Assembly (NCBI GenBank): GCA_947494975.1
Contig: CANLXA010000001.1
Location: 62,001-126,000, forward strand
Origin: an uncultured Roseicyclus sp.
GTDB lineage: Bacteria; Pseudomonadota; Alphaproteobacteria; Rhodobacterales; Rhodobacteraceae
Direction of reading: 5' to 3'
DNA: 64,000 nt
In this document: one piece after another, positions 45,055 through 54,493 of the stretch
Position numbering within the stretch: the first letter of the stretch is position 1
Layout of the letters: each line of letters begins with the position of its first letter
The notes under the pieces: generated by a model
Told to the model about the DNA's origin: nothing
The model's database searches: none
What the model saw: only the letters and a program-made list of their open reading frames with translations
Made by a program: the position numbers and the translations under genes

Positions 45055-45156
45055 TCCCGGCCCGGTCCGCGCCGCGCCCCGCTTGACCCGTGCTGCGTCT
45101 CGCCGCAGGCTGACCAAACCGCTTTTCATGGGCGGACGCGCCCTGTAAAGAGCGCG

Positions 45157-45170
45157 TGTTACCGCTAACA
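45157..45170 (+). promoter_or_regulatory. Near-perfect palindromic operator upstream of gap2
   Basis: TGTTACCGCTAACA, 14 bp, dyad-symmetric except at the two bases flanking the central CG, 59 bp before the gap2 start. It looks like a LacI-family operator. In Rhodobacter sphaeroides a LacI-family regulator, CceR, controls central carbon genes; I believe its site is of this type but cannot check. Confidence 0.65.
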
Positions 45171-45229
45171 TATGCCGCGGCCACCCGGCCCGGCCCCGCA
45201 ATCGACCCGGGACAATCAGGAGGCACCAC

Positions 45230-46231
45230 ATGGCCGTCAAAGTCGCAATCAACGGATTTGGTCGGATCGGACGCAATGTCTTGCGCGCGATCATCGAATC
45301 CGGTCGCACCGATATCGAAGTCGTGGCGATCAACGATCTGGGCCCGGTGGAAACCAACGCCCACCTGTTGCGCTATGACAGCGTCCATGGCCGGTTCCCC
45401 GCCACCGTCACAACAACCGAGACCACCATCGATGTGGGCCGCGGCCCGATGGATGTCACCGCCATCCGCAACCCGGCGGACCTGCCCTGGGGCCATGTCG
45501 ATATCGTGCTGGAATGCACCGGCATCTTCACCTCCAAAGAGGCCTGCCAGGCGCATCTGGAAAACGGATCGAGCCGGGTTCTGATCTCCGCGCCGGGCAA
45601 GGATGCCGACAAGACCATCGTCTTCGGCGTAAACGACAATGCGCTTACCGCCGACGATATCGTGGTCTCCAACGCGTCCTGCACCACCAATTGCCTCTCG
45701 CCGGTGGCCCATGTGCTGCACAATGAGATCGGGATCGTGAAAGGATTCATGACCACGATCCACTCCTATACCGGTGACCAGCCGACGCTCGACACGATGC
45801 ACAAGGACCTCTACCGCGCCCGCGCCGCGGCGCTCAGCATGATTCCGACCTCCACCGGGGCCGCCAAGGCCGTGGGCCTCGTCCTGCCGGATCTGGCGGG
45901 CAAACTCGACGGCGTCGCGATCCGCGTACCCACCCCCAACGTCTCGGTCGTGGACCTGACCTTCGAGGCCAGCAGGGCCACCAGCATCGAGGAGGTCAAC
46001 GCCGCCATCATCGCCGCCGCCGATGGCCCGCTGAAAGGCATCCTCGGCTATACCGATGAGCCGCTGGTCAGCTCGGACTTCAACCACGACCCCCATTCCT
46101 CGGTCTTCCACCTCGACCAGACCAAGGTGCTCGACGGCAACATGGTCCGCATCCTGACCTGGTATGACAATGAATGGGGCTTCTCCAACCGGATGGCCGA
46201 CACCGCCGTTGCGATGGGCAAGTTCCTCTGA
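45230..46231 (+). CDS. gap: Glyceraldehyde-3-phosphate dehydrogenase 2 (NAD-type)
   Basis: A 333-residue type I GAPDH. The cofactor-site Asp is present ([10 protein letters not shown]), unlike in gap1; the catalytic Cys is in [13 protein letters not shown], with [13 protein letters not shown] after it. The Leu-Pro pair of the Bacillus enzyme is Thr-Met here (TLDTMHKDL). The ribosome-binding site CAGGAGG precedes the ATG. pgk follows, so it forms the glycolytic gap-pgk pair. Regulated, I infer, by the palindrome at 45157. Confidence 0.94.
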   Translation: MAVKVAINGFGRIGRNVLRAIIESGRTDIEVVAINDLGPVETNAHLLRYDSVHGRFPATVTTTETTIDVGRGPMDVTAIRNPADLPWGHVDIVLECTGIFTSKEACQAHLENGSSRVLISAPGKDADKTIVFGVNDNALTADDIVVSNASCTTNCLSPVAHVLHNEIGIVKGFMTTIHSYTGDQPTLDTMHKDLYRARAAALSMIPTSTGAAKAVGLVLPDLAGKLDGVAIRVPTPNVSVVDLTFEASRATSIEEVNAAIIAAADGPLKGILGYTDEPLVSSDFNHDPHSSVFHLDQTKVLDGNMVRILTWYDNEWGFSNRMADTAVAMGKFL

Positions 46232-46396
46232 GCCCCACCGCGCCGGTATTGCAGATTTGAGTAAATGCGGATTTGACTAAAATTGTCGGCGTCCCTTTCA
46301 TCTTGGCAAGAAAACTCCCGCCGGAGGCACACTTCTCTTTCGGCGGACCACGCGCATATGATTGATCGGGTGCGGCCCGAACGCAGGAGACCGACC

Positions 46397-47584
46397 ATGA
46401 GCTGGAACACTCTCGATGACATGGATCTGGCGGGCAAGATCGTGCTCACACGGGTCGATATCAACGTGCCGGTCGAAGACGGCCATGTGACCGATGCCAC
46501 CCGGATCGAGCGGATCGTGCCGACGATCAAGGACATCCTTGCCAAGGGCGGGATGCCGGTGATGCTGGCCCATTTCGGGCGGCCCAAGGGACAGGTTGTG
46601 CCCGAGATGTCGCTGCGCATCACTCTGCCCGCGCTGGAAGCAGCCCTGGGGCAAAGCGTGGACTTCATGGAGCGGCCCGACCGGGCGGCGCTGGAGGCCA
46701 TGCCAAAGGGATCAGTTGTGCTGATCGAAAACACCCGGTTCTCGGCGATGGAAGAGGCCAATGATCCGCGCATGGCGCAGTTCCTGGCCTCGCTCGGCGA
46801 TGTGTTTTGCAACGACGCCTTTTCCGCCGCCCACCGGGCCCATGCCTCCACCGAAGGCGTGGCCAAGCTGCTGCCGTCCTGCGCGGGCCGTCTGATGGAG
46901 GCGGAGCTGCGGGCGCTGGAGGCGGCCCTGGGCAACCCGGAGCGCCCGGTCATGGCGGTTGTGGGCGGTGCCAAGGTGTCGACCAAGCTCGATCTGCTCA
47001 GCAATCTTGTGGAGAAAGTCGATATCCTGGTGATCGGCGGCGGCATGGCCAACACCTTCCTCGCGGCCCAGGGCGTGGATGTGGGCAAATCGCTTTGCGA
47101 ACACGATCTGGCCGACACGGCCCGCGAGATCGCGGACAAGGCCGCCGCGCAGGGTTGTGAGATCCTCCTGCCTATCGACGTCGTGGTGGCGCGGGAGTTC
47201 AAGGCCGGCGCGCAGAGCGAGGTTGTGGCAACCGGTGCGGTGCCGGGTGATGCGATGATCCTGGATGCCGGACCCGAAAGCACGGCCCATATCGTGGGGG
47301 GGATGGGCCGCGCGAAAACGCTGATCTGGAATGGCCCCCTTGGTGCCTTCGAAATCGCGCCCTTCGATGCCGCCACCAACGCCGCGGCGCAGGCCGCGGC
47401 CGAGGCCACGCAGGCCGGGTCGCTGATCTCGGTGGCTGGCGGCGGCGACACGGTCGCGGCCCTCAACCAGGCGGGCGCGGCAGAGCACTTCACCTATGTC
47501 TCCACGGCGGGCGGCGCATTCCTGGAATGGATGGAGGGCAAAACCCTGCCCGGCGTTGCGGCGCTCATGGCTTCGACGGGATAG
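46397..47584 (+). CDS. pgk: Phosphoglycerate kinase
   Basis: A 395-residue enzyme that transfers phosphate between 1,3-bisphosphoglycerate and ADP. ATG 46397 follows CAGGAGA. Motifs: [62 protein letters not shown], and the nucleotide-site [15 protein letters not shown]. Substrate-site Arg and the hinge are intact. About 165 bp separate it from gap2; TTGACT at 46273 may be the -35 of its own promoter. Confidence 0.96.
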   Translation: MSWNTLDDMDLAGKIVLTRVDINVPVEDGHVTDATRIERIVPTIKDILAKGGMPVMLAHFGRPKGQVVPEMSLRITLPALEAALGQSVDFMERPDRAALEAMPKGSVVLIENTRFSAMEEANDPRMAQFLASLGDVFCNDAFSAAHRAHASTEGVAKLLPSCAGRLMEAELRALEAALGNPERPVMAVVGGAKVSTKLDLLSNLVEKVDILVIGGGMANTFLAAQGVDVGKSLCEHDLADTAREIADKAAAQGCEILLPIDVVVAREFKAGAQSEVVATGAVPGDAMILDAGPESTAHIVGGMGRAKTLIWNGPLGAFEIAPFDAATNAAAQAAAEATQAGSLISVAGGGDTVAALNQAGAAEHFTYVSTAGGAFLEWMEGKTLPGVAALMASTG

Positions 47585-47683
47585 TCCCCGGAGCGGCCCC
47601 CGGCGCGGACTGGTAGCGCTCCCATCATTGTTCCGGGCGCATCGGCCCCTTAAACCGGGGCAACTTGATCCAGGGAGACAGAG

Positions 47684-48574
47684 ATGGGCACAGCTGAGCA
47701 GGTTGCGAAGATGCAAAAGGGCGCGGGCTTTGTGGCCGCGCTGGACCAATCGGGCGGCTCCACGCCGAAAGCGCTGAAGCTGTACGGGGTGGATGAGGGC
47801 GCCTGGTCGTCGGATGCGGAGATGTTCGACCTGATCCACGCCATGCGCGAGCGGATCGCGACCGCCCCGGCCTTCACCGGCGACAAGGTGATCGGCGCGA
47901 TCCTGTTCGAGATGACGATGGACCGCGACATCGCGGGCAAACCGGCGGCCGACTATCTCTGGGCCGATCGCGGCGTCGTGCCGTTCCTGAAGATCGACAA
48001 GGGCCTGGAGGAGCCCGCCCATGGCGTGCGCAACCTCAAGCCGATCCCGGGCCTGGGTGACACGCTGGATCGTGCGGCGGCCAAGGGCATTTTCGGCACC
48101 AAGGCGCGCTCGGTGATCGACGCGGCGGATCGCGACGGGATCGCGGGCAATGTCGCGCAGCAATTCCAGGTGGGCGCGGAGGTGCTCGACCACGGTATGG
48201 TGCCCATCATCGAGCCGGAAGTGACGATTTCCATCGCCGACAAGCGTGAGGCGGAGGCGATGCTGCGCGATGCGATCCTGGCGGAACTGGAGAAGGTGCC
48301 CGCCGACCGGCAGGTGATGCTGAAGCTCACCCTGCCCGAAGAGCCGGGATATTACGCGCCGTTGGTGGCCCATCCCCGCGTGATGCGGGTGGTGGCCCTG
48401 TCGGGTGGCTATTCCCGGGACGAGGCGAATGCCCGTCTGGCCGCCAATTCCGGCGTCGTGGCCAGCTTCAGCCGCGCCCTGACGGAAGGGCTGTCGGCCC
48501 AACAATCCGATGACGAATTCAATGGCGCGCTGGAGCGTGTGATCGACGAGATCCGGGCGGCCTCGATCACCTGA
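47684..48574 (+). CDS. fba: Class I fructose-bisphosphate aldolase
   Basis: A 296-residue Schiff-base-forming aldolase, of the length of the bacterial class I type. Family segments: GFVAALDQSGGSTPKALKLYGV near the N-terminus, AILFEMTMDRDIAGKPAADYLWADRGVVPFLKIDKGLEEP, VPIIEPEVTISIADK, and LKLTLPEEPGYYAPLV with the candidate lysine. GGAGACAGAG precedes the ATG. It closes the tkt-gap-gap-pgk-fba run. Confidence 0.93.
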   Translation: MGTAEQVAKMQKGAGFVAALDQSGGSTPKALKLYGVDEGAWSSDAEMFDLIHAMRERIATAPAFTGDKVIGAILFEMTMDRDIAGKPAADYLWADRGVVPFLKIDKGLEEPAHGVRNLKPIPGLGDTLDRAAAKGIFGTKARSVIDAADRDGIAGNVAQQFQVGAEVLDHGMVPIIEPEVTISIADKREAEAMLRDAILAELEKVPADRQVMLKLTLPEEPGYYAPLVAHPRVMRVVALSGGYSRDEANARLAANSGVVASFSRALTEGLSAQQSDDEFNGALERVIDEIRAASIT

Positions 48575-48622
48575 TTGGCGTCCGGTTGAGTCCGGCATCT
48601 CCGGATAGCGGCGCCTGGGCCG

Positions 48623-50221
48623 TCAGGATCGCAGCCGCGCGAGGATCGGCTTGGGGTCGATCCGTGCGGGCAAGCTGCCCGGAAGGTGGCTTCGCGATGC
48701 GTCGAGCCGGGCGGCGCAATAGGCCCCCGCAATGTCGGGCGCAGGCCCGGTCAGCAGGGTGGCCGCGGTCAGAAGGCGGGCGGTGTCTTCGGCGAAGCGC
48801 CGGGCCTCGGCTTCCTCCGGCGGGCCGGACCAGCGGGCGTCGTGGTCCCGCAGGGCCGCGTCATATGTGGGCTCATGGCCCTTGGCCGCGTTCAGCACGA
48901 CCCTCAACGCCTCCCCCGCGGCAGGATCGCGGGCCAGGCTGCGCAGGATATCAAGGCAGATGACGTTGCCTGAGCCCTCCCAGATCCCGTTGAGCGGCGC
49001 CTCGCGGTAGAGCATGGGAAGCGGCGTGTCTTCGACATACCCCATGCCGCCCATGATCTCCATCGCCTCGGAGATCACCCGAACCGCCAGCTTGTTGTTG
49101 AGATACTTGGCCAAGGCCACCGCGATCCGCGCGAAACTCGCCTGCGCGGGGTCGTCGAAGGCGCGGGACACGGCCAGGCCGAGGGCGGTGGCTCCTTCCC
49201 AGTCCAGCACCAGATCGGCCAGCAGCGATTGCATCAGCGGCTGATCGATCAGCTGCCGGCCAAACGCGCCGCGGTGCTGCACCCAGTGGTGCGCGTGGTC
49301 GAGCGCGGCGCGCATCAGGCCCGCGGGCGCCATCGCGGTATCGAGGCGCGTATGATGCACCATGGCGAGGATCGTGGGCACGCCCCGCCCCTGCGGTCCG
49401 ATCAACTCCGCGCGCGCGCCATGATACTCGATCTCCGCCGAGGCATTGGCGCGGTTGCCGAGCTTGTCCTTCAGCCGCATCAGGTGGATGGCGTTCCGCG
49501 TCCCGTCCTCCAGCCAGCGGGGCACCAGAAAGCAGGTGAGGCCGTCACCCGTCTGCGCGAGGGTCAGGAACCCGTCGGACATGGGCGCGGAGCAGAACCA
49601 TTTATGCCCGGTCAGCCGCCAGCCATCGGCTGTTTTCTCGGCCCGCGTGGTATTGGCGCGCACATCCGAGCCGCCCTGTTTCTCGGTCATCGCCATGCCG
49701 AGCGTCGCGGCGGTTTTGGCCGTGATCGGCGCGATGGCGGGATCATAGCCCGGATGGGTCAGCTTCGGCAGCCAGCCCGCCGCGACCGGGCTGTCGCGCA
49801 GGGCGGGGATGGCGGCATAGGTCATCGTCATGGGGCAACAGGTGCCGGGCTCAACCTGCGATTGCAGATAGACCATCGCCGCATGGGTTACATGGGTTCC
49901 GCCACTCCACGGGCCGGACGCGTAACCCGCCGACAGACCAAGATCGAGGAAGTGATGGTAGGCGGGATCGAACCGCACCTCGTCCAGACGGCGCCCGCCC
50001 GCATCGAAGATGCGCAACTCGGGTGAGGTCCGGTTGGCCGCCCGCGCGGCCTCGGCCATCGCGGCGCGCCCCAGATCCTGACCGTAGCGGGCCAGAACCG
50101 ACGGATCGCCATCCGCCCCATGATCGCGCAGCACCGCGTCGCCGGCCCAGAGGTCCCGATCCCCCCGGCCCGGCGGCTGGTTGGTGACGTCATGGGTTGG
50201 CAGATCGCTTCGGGGTTCCAT
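48623..50221 (-). CDS. AidB-like acyl-CoA dehydrogenase
   Basis: A 532-residue flavoprotein of the acyl-CoA dehydrogenase family, AidB/isovaleryl subgroup. ATG 50221 was chosen for the start MEPRSDLPTHDVTNQPPG, which resembles AidB. FAD/acyl motifs: AMTEKQGGSDVRANTTRA, GHKWFCSAPMSDGFL, FGRQLIDQPLMQSLLADL, and the catalytic-base region YREAPLNGIWEGSGNV. AidB in Escherichia coli is linked to alkylation stress; the substrate here is unknown. Divergent from ftsB. Confidence 0.88.
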   Translation of the reverse strand: MEPRSDLPTHDVTNQPPGRGDRDLWAGDAVLRDHGADGDPSVLARYGQDLGRAAMAEAARAANRTSPELRIFDAGGRRLDEVRFDPAYHHFLDLGLSAGYASGPWSGGTHVTHAAMVYLQSQVEPGTCCPMTMTYAAIPALRDSPVAAGWLPKLTHPGYDPAIAPITAKTAATLGMAMTEKQGGSDVRANTTRAEKTADGWRLTGHKWFCSAPMSDGFLTLAQTGDGLTCFLVPRWLEDGTRNAIHLMRLKDKLGNRANASAEIEYHGARAELIGPQGRGVPTILAMVHHTRLDTAMAPAGLMRAALDHAHHWVQHRGAFGRQLIDQPLMQSLLADLVLDWEGATALGLAVSRAFDDPAQASFARIAVALAKYLNNKLAVRVISEAMEIMGGMGYVEDTPLPMLYREAPLNGIWEGSGNVICLDILRSLARDPAAGEALRVVLNAAKGHEPTYDAALRDHDARWSGPPEEAEARRFAEDTARLLTAATLLTGPAPDIAGAYCAARLDASRSHLPGSLPARIDPKPILARLRS

Positions 50222-50355
50222 ACCACATAGTTTGCGCCGCATTTCACGGCCCGTCACGGGGGATTCACAAACCGGTTGGAATATGCGAATCTCCACCCAA
50301 TCCACCCGACAGAGGTGGCGCGGTTTGTGGGCCCGGACGGGCCGGTTGAGGCAAG

Positions 50356-50652
50356 ATGATGTGGCGTACCCTTTCCCTGACCCGGGCCATCATACCCGGG
50401 CTTCTGTTCCTTGTGGGCTTCTACTTCACCTTCACGGCGGTGCAGGGGAACAATGGGCTGTTTCAACGGATCCAGATCGAGGCCGAGCGCGACCGGCTGG
50501 CCGATGAACTGGCGCGGATGGAGATGCAGGTGGCGCGGATGGAAATCCTGACACTGCGCCTGTCCGACAATTATCTGGATATGGACCTGTTGGACGAACG
50601 CGTGCGCAACGTTCTGGGCTATGCCCGGCCTGACGAAATCGTTCTGCCCTGA
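50356..50652 (+). CDS. ftsB: Septum formation initiator FtsB/DivIC
   Basis: A 98-residue bitopic divisome protein: short cytosolic N-terminus, one membrane helix (IIPGLLFLVGFYFTFTAV), then a periplasmic coiled coil (QRIQIEAERDRLADELARMEMQVARMEILTLRLSDNYLD) ending LLDERVRNVLGYARPDEIVLP, which is typical. Translation may start at the first or second Met (50356 or 50359). The terminator at 50681 follows. Confidence 0.9.
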   Translation: MMWRTLSLTRAIIPGLLFLVGFYFTFTAVQGNNGLFQRIQIEAERDRLADELARMEMQVARMEILTLRLSDNYLDMDLLDERVRNVLGYARPDEIVLP

Positions 50653-50680
50653 CCCGGTTCCGTCTCATTAGGACAACGCA

Positions 50681-50707
50681 AAACGCCGACCCAATGGGCC
50701 GGCGTTT
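50681..50707. terminator. Bidirectional terminator between ftsB and the VPLPA-CTERM gene
   Basis: Stem AAACGCCG / CGGCGTTT extended by CCC/GGG after one A-C mismatch, loop AAT. U-rich on both sides (TTTCG on plus, TTTTGCG on minus), fitting two convergent genes. Confidence 0.75.
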
Positions 50708-50736
50708 CGTGTAACTCCGAGATCGGCTGTGCCGGA

Positions 50737-51432
50737 TCAGGCGGCCTTGCGGCTGCGGCGGCGCATCACGGCCAGCCCACCGATACCGGCCAGCAGCAGC
50801 AGGCCACCGGCCGGAAGCGGCACGGGGGCGACCTCGATATTGTCGAGGCCCCAGCCGATGTTCCGGTTGTTGCCCGGCGTGCTGCCGTTGATCACGATCG
50901 TGTCGAGGCGCAGATCCGCGAACGAGAAGCCGACGGCGTTCGCATCGCCCGTCGGGTCTTCACCCGGTCCGGCGACATCGCCCGAGAAGCGCGTCAGGCT
51001 GCCCACAAGGACCCCGTCGAGGAACGCTTTGACGGAGAAAGTTTCCGTGTCGTTCCGCCGTCCATCGATATCGGCGATCTGGAACGAGATACCGCCAATG
51101 TCGCCCGCATCGAACGTCATCGTCAGGCCGGTATCCCCGCCGCCGATGAAATCGCCGGTCAGGAAGGTGGTGCCAAACACGCCCAGAGGCTGCGGCTGAT
51201 CGTTGGGCACGAAGCCGTCGGTCGGATTGCCACCGCCGCCGCCGACACGCACCAATTGCAGGTGGTCATCGTTCGGCCCGGCTTCGAAGTTGATGCCGCC
51301 AAGCGAATAATTGGTACCGACATGCAGGCTGTTCTGCCCGCCACCAAGGGTCCCTTCAAAATCGACGGGCGTTGCGTGTAGGGCAGTTGCGGCAAGCGCG
51401 AACGCGCCTGCTGTCACAATGGTCTTCAACAT
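50737..51432 (-). CDS. VPLPA-CTERM sorting-domain protein (second copy in window)
   Basis: A 231-residue exported protein. ATG 51432 follows GGAGAG and opens the signal peptide MLKTIVTAGAFALAATALHA. The middle is beta-rich (VDFEGTLGGGQNSLHVGTNYSLGGINFEAG ... DTIVINGSTPGNNRNIGWGLDNIEV). The C-terminus is VPLPAGG, a hydrophobic helix (LLLLAGIGGLAVM) and RRRSRKAA, the complete sorting tripartite signal. It is probably a surface- or polysaccharide-associated protein. No exosortase gene is in the window. Confidence 0.85.
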   Translation of the reverse strand: MLKTIVTAGAFALAATALHATPVDFEGTLGGGQNSLHVGTNYSLGGINFEAGPNDDHLQLVRVGGGGGNPTDGFVPNDQPQPLGVFGTTFLTGDFIGGGDTGLTMTFDAGDIGGISFQIADIDGRRNDTETFSVKAFLDGVLVGSLTRFSGDVAGPGEDPTGDANAVGFSFADLRLDTIVINGSTPGNNRNIGWGLDNIEVAPVPLPAGGLLLLAGIGGLAVMRRRSRKAA

Positions 51433-51807
51433 GAAACTCTCCATTCGCAGCCCACATGGGCCAAAATAATACGACACGACGGGCACCAAACGAATCTGTT
51501 GGGCCCGGTTACGCAACGGCATCTTAATGTGTCTTGAGCAGAATTTTAAGCAAAGCTTTGGAAACAATCGGCTGCTTTGGCAGGCGATTGCGCGGAAATG
51601 GCGTCATGTGTGCCGAAAGGGTGGCCCCTACCGGATGTGGAGATGCGGGTGACCGGCCCGAATTCGGCGCGTCCATCCCGGTGCATGGCGGGTCTGTTCC
51701 CCTGCGTCAGCATTACCGCGAGACTCCGCGCGCCAGCTCTGATAATAGATTGTTCAACGTTAAACTATTCCCGAAAGGGGCCCGTTACTGGGAAGGAGTG
51801 GCGCAGA
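51433..51807. other. 375-bp divergent region upstream of pdhA
   Basis: No convincing gene. The last 70 bp before pdhA are AT-richer (GATAATAGATTGTTCAACGT and TAAACTATTCC), which is where the pdh promoter should be; I cannot pick one -35/-10 pair with confidence. GGAAGGAG at 51791-51798 is the pdhA ribosome-binding site. Confidence 0.5.
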
Positions 51808-52836
51808 ATGGCTGCACGCAAGACGACTGCGAAATCAGATGCGAAGCCGAATGTCTCGGCGGACGAGCTGAAGGAATATTACCGTGAGATGCTGCTGATC
51901 CGGCGCTTTGAAGAGAAAGCCGGTCAGCTTTACGGGATGGGCCTGATCGGGGGGTTCTGCCACCTCTATATCGGGCAGGAAGCGGTTGTTGTGGGGCTGG
52001 AGGCCGCGGCGGAAGAGGGTGACAAGCGCATCACCTCCTACCGCGATCACGGCCACATGCTGGCCTGCGGCATGGACCCCAAGGGCGTGATGGCCGAGCT
52101 GACGGGCCGCGAGGGCGGCTATTCCAAAGGCAAGGGCGGCTCCATGCACATGTTCTCGAAAGAGAAACATTTCTATGGCGGGCACGGGATTGTTGCCGCG
52201 CAGGTGCCGATCGGGGCCGGTCTGGCCTTTGCCGACAAGTATCTGGGCAATGACCGCGTGACCTTCACCTATTTCGGCGACGGCGCGGCGAACCAGGGCC
52301 AGGTCTATGAGAGCTACAACATGGCCGAGCTATGGGACCTGCCGGTGATTTTCGTGATCGAAAACAACCAATACGCCATGGGCACGTCGACGAAACGCTC
52401 CACCAAATCGCCGTCTTACTGGGAACGCGGGGCCGCCTACGGCATTCCCGGTGAGGAAGTGGACGGCATGGATGTGCTGGCCGTGAAGGCCGCCGGTGAA
52501 AAGGCCGTTGCGCATTGTCGCGCGGGCAAGGGCCCGTACATCCTGGAGATCAAGACCTACCGCTATCGCGGCCATTCCATGTCGGATCCGGCAAAATACC
52601 GGACCCGGGAGGAGGTGCAGGAGATGCGCGAGAAGCGCGACGCCATCGAACATGTCCGCCAGATGCTGCTGACCGGGGGCCATGCGTCGGAAGAGGACCT
52701 CAAGGCCATCGACAAGGAGATCAAGGAGATCGTCAACGAGGCCGCCGAGTTCTCCAAGGAGAGCCCCGAGCCCGCGCTGGAGGAGCTCTGGACCGACATC
52801 TACGCGGAAGAGGTTCCGCAAGGGGAGGCTGTGTAA
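51808..52836 (+). CDS. pdhA: Pyruvate dehydrogenase E1 alpha
   Basis: A 342-residue alpha subunit of the E1 component. Thiamine-diphosphate motif GDGAANQGQVYESYNMAELWDLPVIFVIENN; phosphorylation-loop-type segment RYRGHSMSDPAKYRTREEV; SYRDHGHMLACGMDPKGVMAEL. ATG 51808 follows GGAAGGAG. Its TAA is immediately followed by the pdhB ATG. Confidence 0.96.
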   Translation: MAARKTTAKSDAKPNVSADELKEYYREMLLIRRFEEKAGQLYGMGLIGGFCHLYIGQEAVVVGLEAAAEEGDKRITSYRDHGHMLACGMDPKGVMAELTGREGGYSKGKGGSMHMFSKEKHFYGGHGIVAAQVPIGAGLAFADKYLGNDRVTFTYFGDGAANQGQVYESYNMAELWDLPVIFVIENNQYAMGTSTKRSTKSPSYWERGAAYGIPGEEVDGMDVLAVKAAGEKAVAHCRAGKGPYILEIKTYRYRGHSMSDPAKYRTREEVQEMREKRDAIEHVRQMLLTGGHASEEDLKAIDKEIKEIVNEAAEFSKESPEPALEELWTDIYAEEVPQGEAV

Positions 52837-54219
52837 ATGGCGACTGAAATTCTGATGCCCGCCCTCTCCCCCACCATGGAAGAAGGCACGCTGGCCAAGT
52901 GGCTGGTGAAGGAAGGCGACACCGTCCAATCCGGCGACATCCTGGCCGAGATCGAGACGGACAAGGCCACGATGGAATTCGAAGCCGTCGATGAGGGTGT
53001 GATCGGCAAGATCCTGATCGAGGAAGGCACCGAAGGCGTGAAGGTGAACACCGCCATCGCGATCATCGGGGAAGAGGGCGAGGATATGTCGGACGCCTCC
53101 GCCAGTGCGCCCGCCGAGCCCGCCGCATCCGATGATGCGGACGCGACCGAAGCCGAGGCACCTGCCCCCGCCGCCGCCGCAAGCGCGCCCGCCGCGCCCA
53201 AGACGGACACCACGCCGGATTGGCCCGAAGGGACAACGATGAAGACGCAAACGGTCCGCGAAGCTTTGCGCGACGCCATGGCCGAGGAAATGCGTGCCGA
53301 TGAAGGTGTGTTCGTGATGGGCGAGGAGGTGGCCGAATATAACGGTGCCTACAAGATCACCCAGGGCATGCTGGACGAATTCGGCCCGAAACGCGTGATC
53401 GACACGCCGATCACCGAACACGGTTTTGCCGGGATCGGGGTTGGTGCCGCCTTCGGGGGCCTCAAGCCCATCGTCGAGTTCATGACGTTCAACTTCGCCA
53501 TGCAAGCCATTGACCACATTATCAATTCGGCGGCGAAAACGCTCTACATGTCCGGCGGCCAGATGGGCGCACCGATGGTCTTCCGGGGCCCCAACGGCGC
53601 GGCCGCCCGGGTGGGCGCACAGCACTCCCAGGATTACGCCGCCTGGTACAGCCAGATCCCCGGCCTGAAGGTCGTCATGCCCTATTCGGCAGCCGACGCG
53701 AAGGGCCTGCTGAAAACCGCGATCCGCGATCCCAACCCGGTGATCTTCCTTGAAAACGAGATCCTCTATGGCCGGTCCTTCGAGGTGCCGGACATGGACG
53801 ATTTCACGATCCCGTTCGGCAAGGCGAAGGTCTGGCGCGAAGGGGCGGACGTAACCATCGTGTCCTTCGGCATCGGCATGACCTACGCGCTCGAAGCCGC
53901 CGAAAAGCTCGCCGAAGAGGGCATCGAGGCCGAGGTGATCGACCTGCGCACCCTGCGACCGCTCGATTACGACACGCTGCTGGCCTCGGTCATGAAAACC
54001 AATCGCTGCGTGACGGTGGAGGAAGGCTTCCCCGTCTGCTCCATCGGCAACCACCTCAGCGCCTACCTGATGCAAAACGCGTTCGATTACCTCGACGCGC
54101 CGGTCATCAACTGCACCGGGAAAGACGTGCCGATGCCCTATGCGGCCAACCTGGAACGCCACGCGCTGATCACCACCGATGAAGTGGTCGCGGCCTGCAA
54201 GCAGGTGACCTACCGCTGA
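52837..54219 (+). CDS. pdhB: Pyruvate dehydrogenase E1 beta with N-terminal lipoyl domain
   Basis: A 460-residue protein. Residues 1-80 are a lipoyl domain with the lysine in [17 protein letters not shown] (K43), then an Ala/Pro/Glu linker to about 125, then E1 beta ([39 protein letters not shown] ... [21 protein letters not shown]). Lipoyl-bearing E1 beta is known in alphaproteobacteria. The first 60 residues are nearly identical to those of pdhC, evidence of domain duplication. Confidence 0.95.
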   Translation: MATEILMPALSPTMEEGTLAKWLVKEGDTVQSGDILAEIETDKATMEFEAVDEGVIGKILIEEGTEGVKVNTAIAIIGEEGEDMSDASASAPAEPAASDDADATEAEAPAPAAAASAPAAPKTDTTPDWPEGTTMKTQTVREALRDAMAEEMRADEGVFVMGEEVAEYNGAYKITQGMLDEFGPKRVIDTPITEHGFAGIGVGAAFGGLKPIVEFMTFNFAMQAIDHIINSAAKTLYMSGGQMGAPMVFRGPNGAAARVGAQHSQDYAAWYSQIPGLKVVMPYSAADAKGLLKTAIRDPNPVIFLENEILYGRSFEVPDMDDFTIPFGKAKVWREGADVTIVSFGIGMTYALEAAEKLAEEGIEAEVIDLRTLRPLDYDTLLASVMKTNRCVTVEEGFPVCSIGNHLSAYLMQNAFDYLDAPVINCTGKDVPMPYAANLERHALITTDEVVAACKQVTYR

Positions 54220-54470
54220 TGCGCATCATGGGCAAAAATGGCTCTGCTGACGCCTACCGCGTCGCCGTCGACTGTGACGGCGCGCAGGTGGTGGCGCTGG
54301 TGCCCGACGCGCTGCTGTCCCAGCAATACGGCACCGATGCGAAGGTGAGCCATGAACACGCCTATGAATGGATCGCCGCCCAACAGCACGATCTGAATGA
54401 CGCCATCACGGCCTTGAGACAAGGCGCCGCCCCGCGCGCGCCGTTCACGACTATCACGCTCGAAAGCTGA
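54219..54470 (+). CDS. DUF5076 family small protein in the pdh operon
   Basis: An 83-residue protein. ATG 54219 overlaps pdhB in TGATG; an internal ATG at 54228 is also possible. Sequence: [59 protein letters not shown]. It fits the DUF5076 family. Between the E1 beta and E2 genes it may be an accessory factor; no function known. Confidence 0.75.
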   Translation: MRIMGKNGSADAYRVAVDCDGAQVVALVPDALLSQQYGTDAKVSHEHAYEWIAAQQHDLNDAITALRQGAAPRAPFTTITLES

Positions 54471-54493
54471 GCGAAGATCGGGAGAGAGACCCC

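Noticed and set aside
46712-48598. A 628-codon open frame on the minus strand
   Set aside because: Antisense to pgk and fba; His/Arg/Gly-rich translation without family features.
52330-54162. A 610-codon open frame on the minus strand
   Set aside because: Antisense to pdhA and pdhB; a shadow of strongly biased codons.
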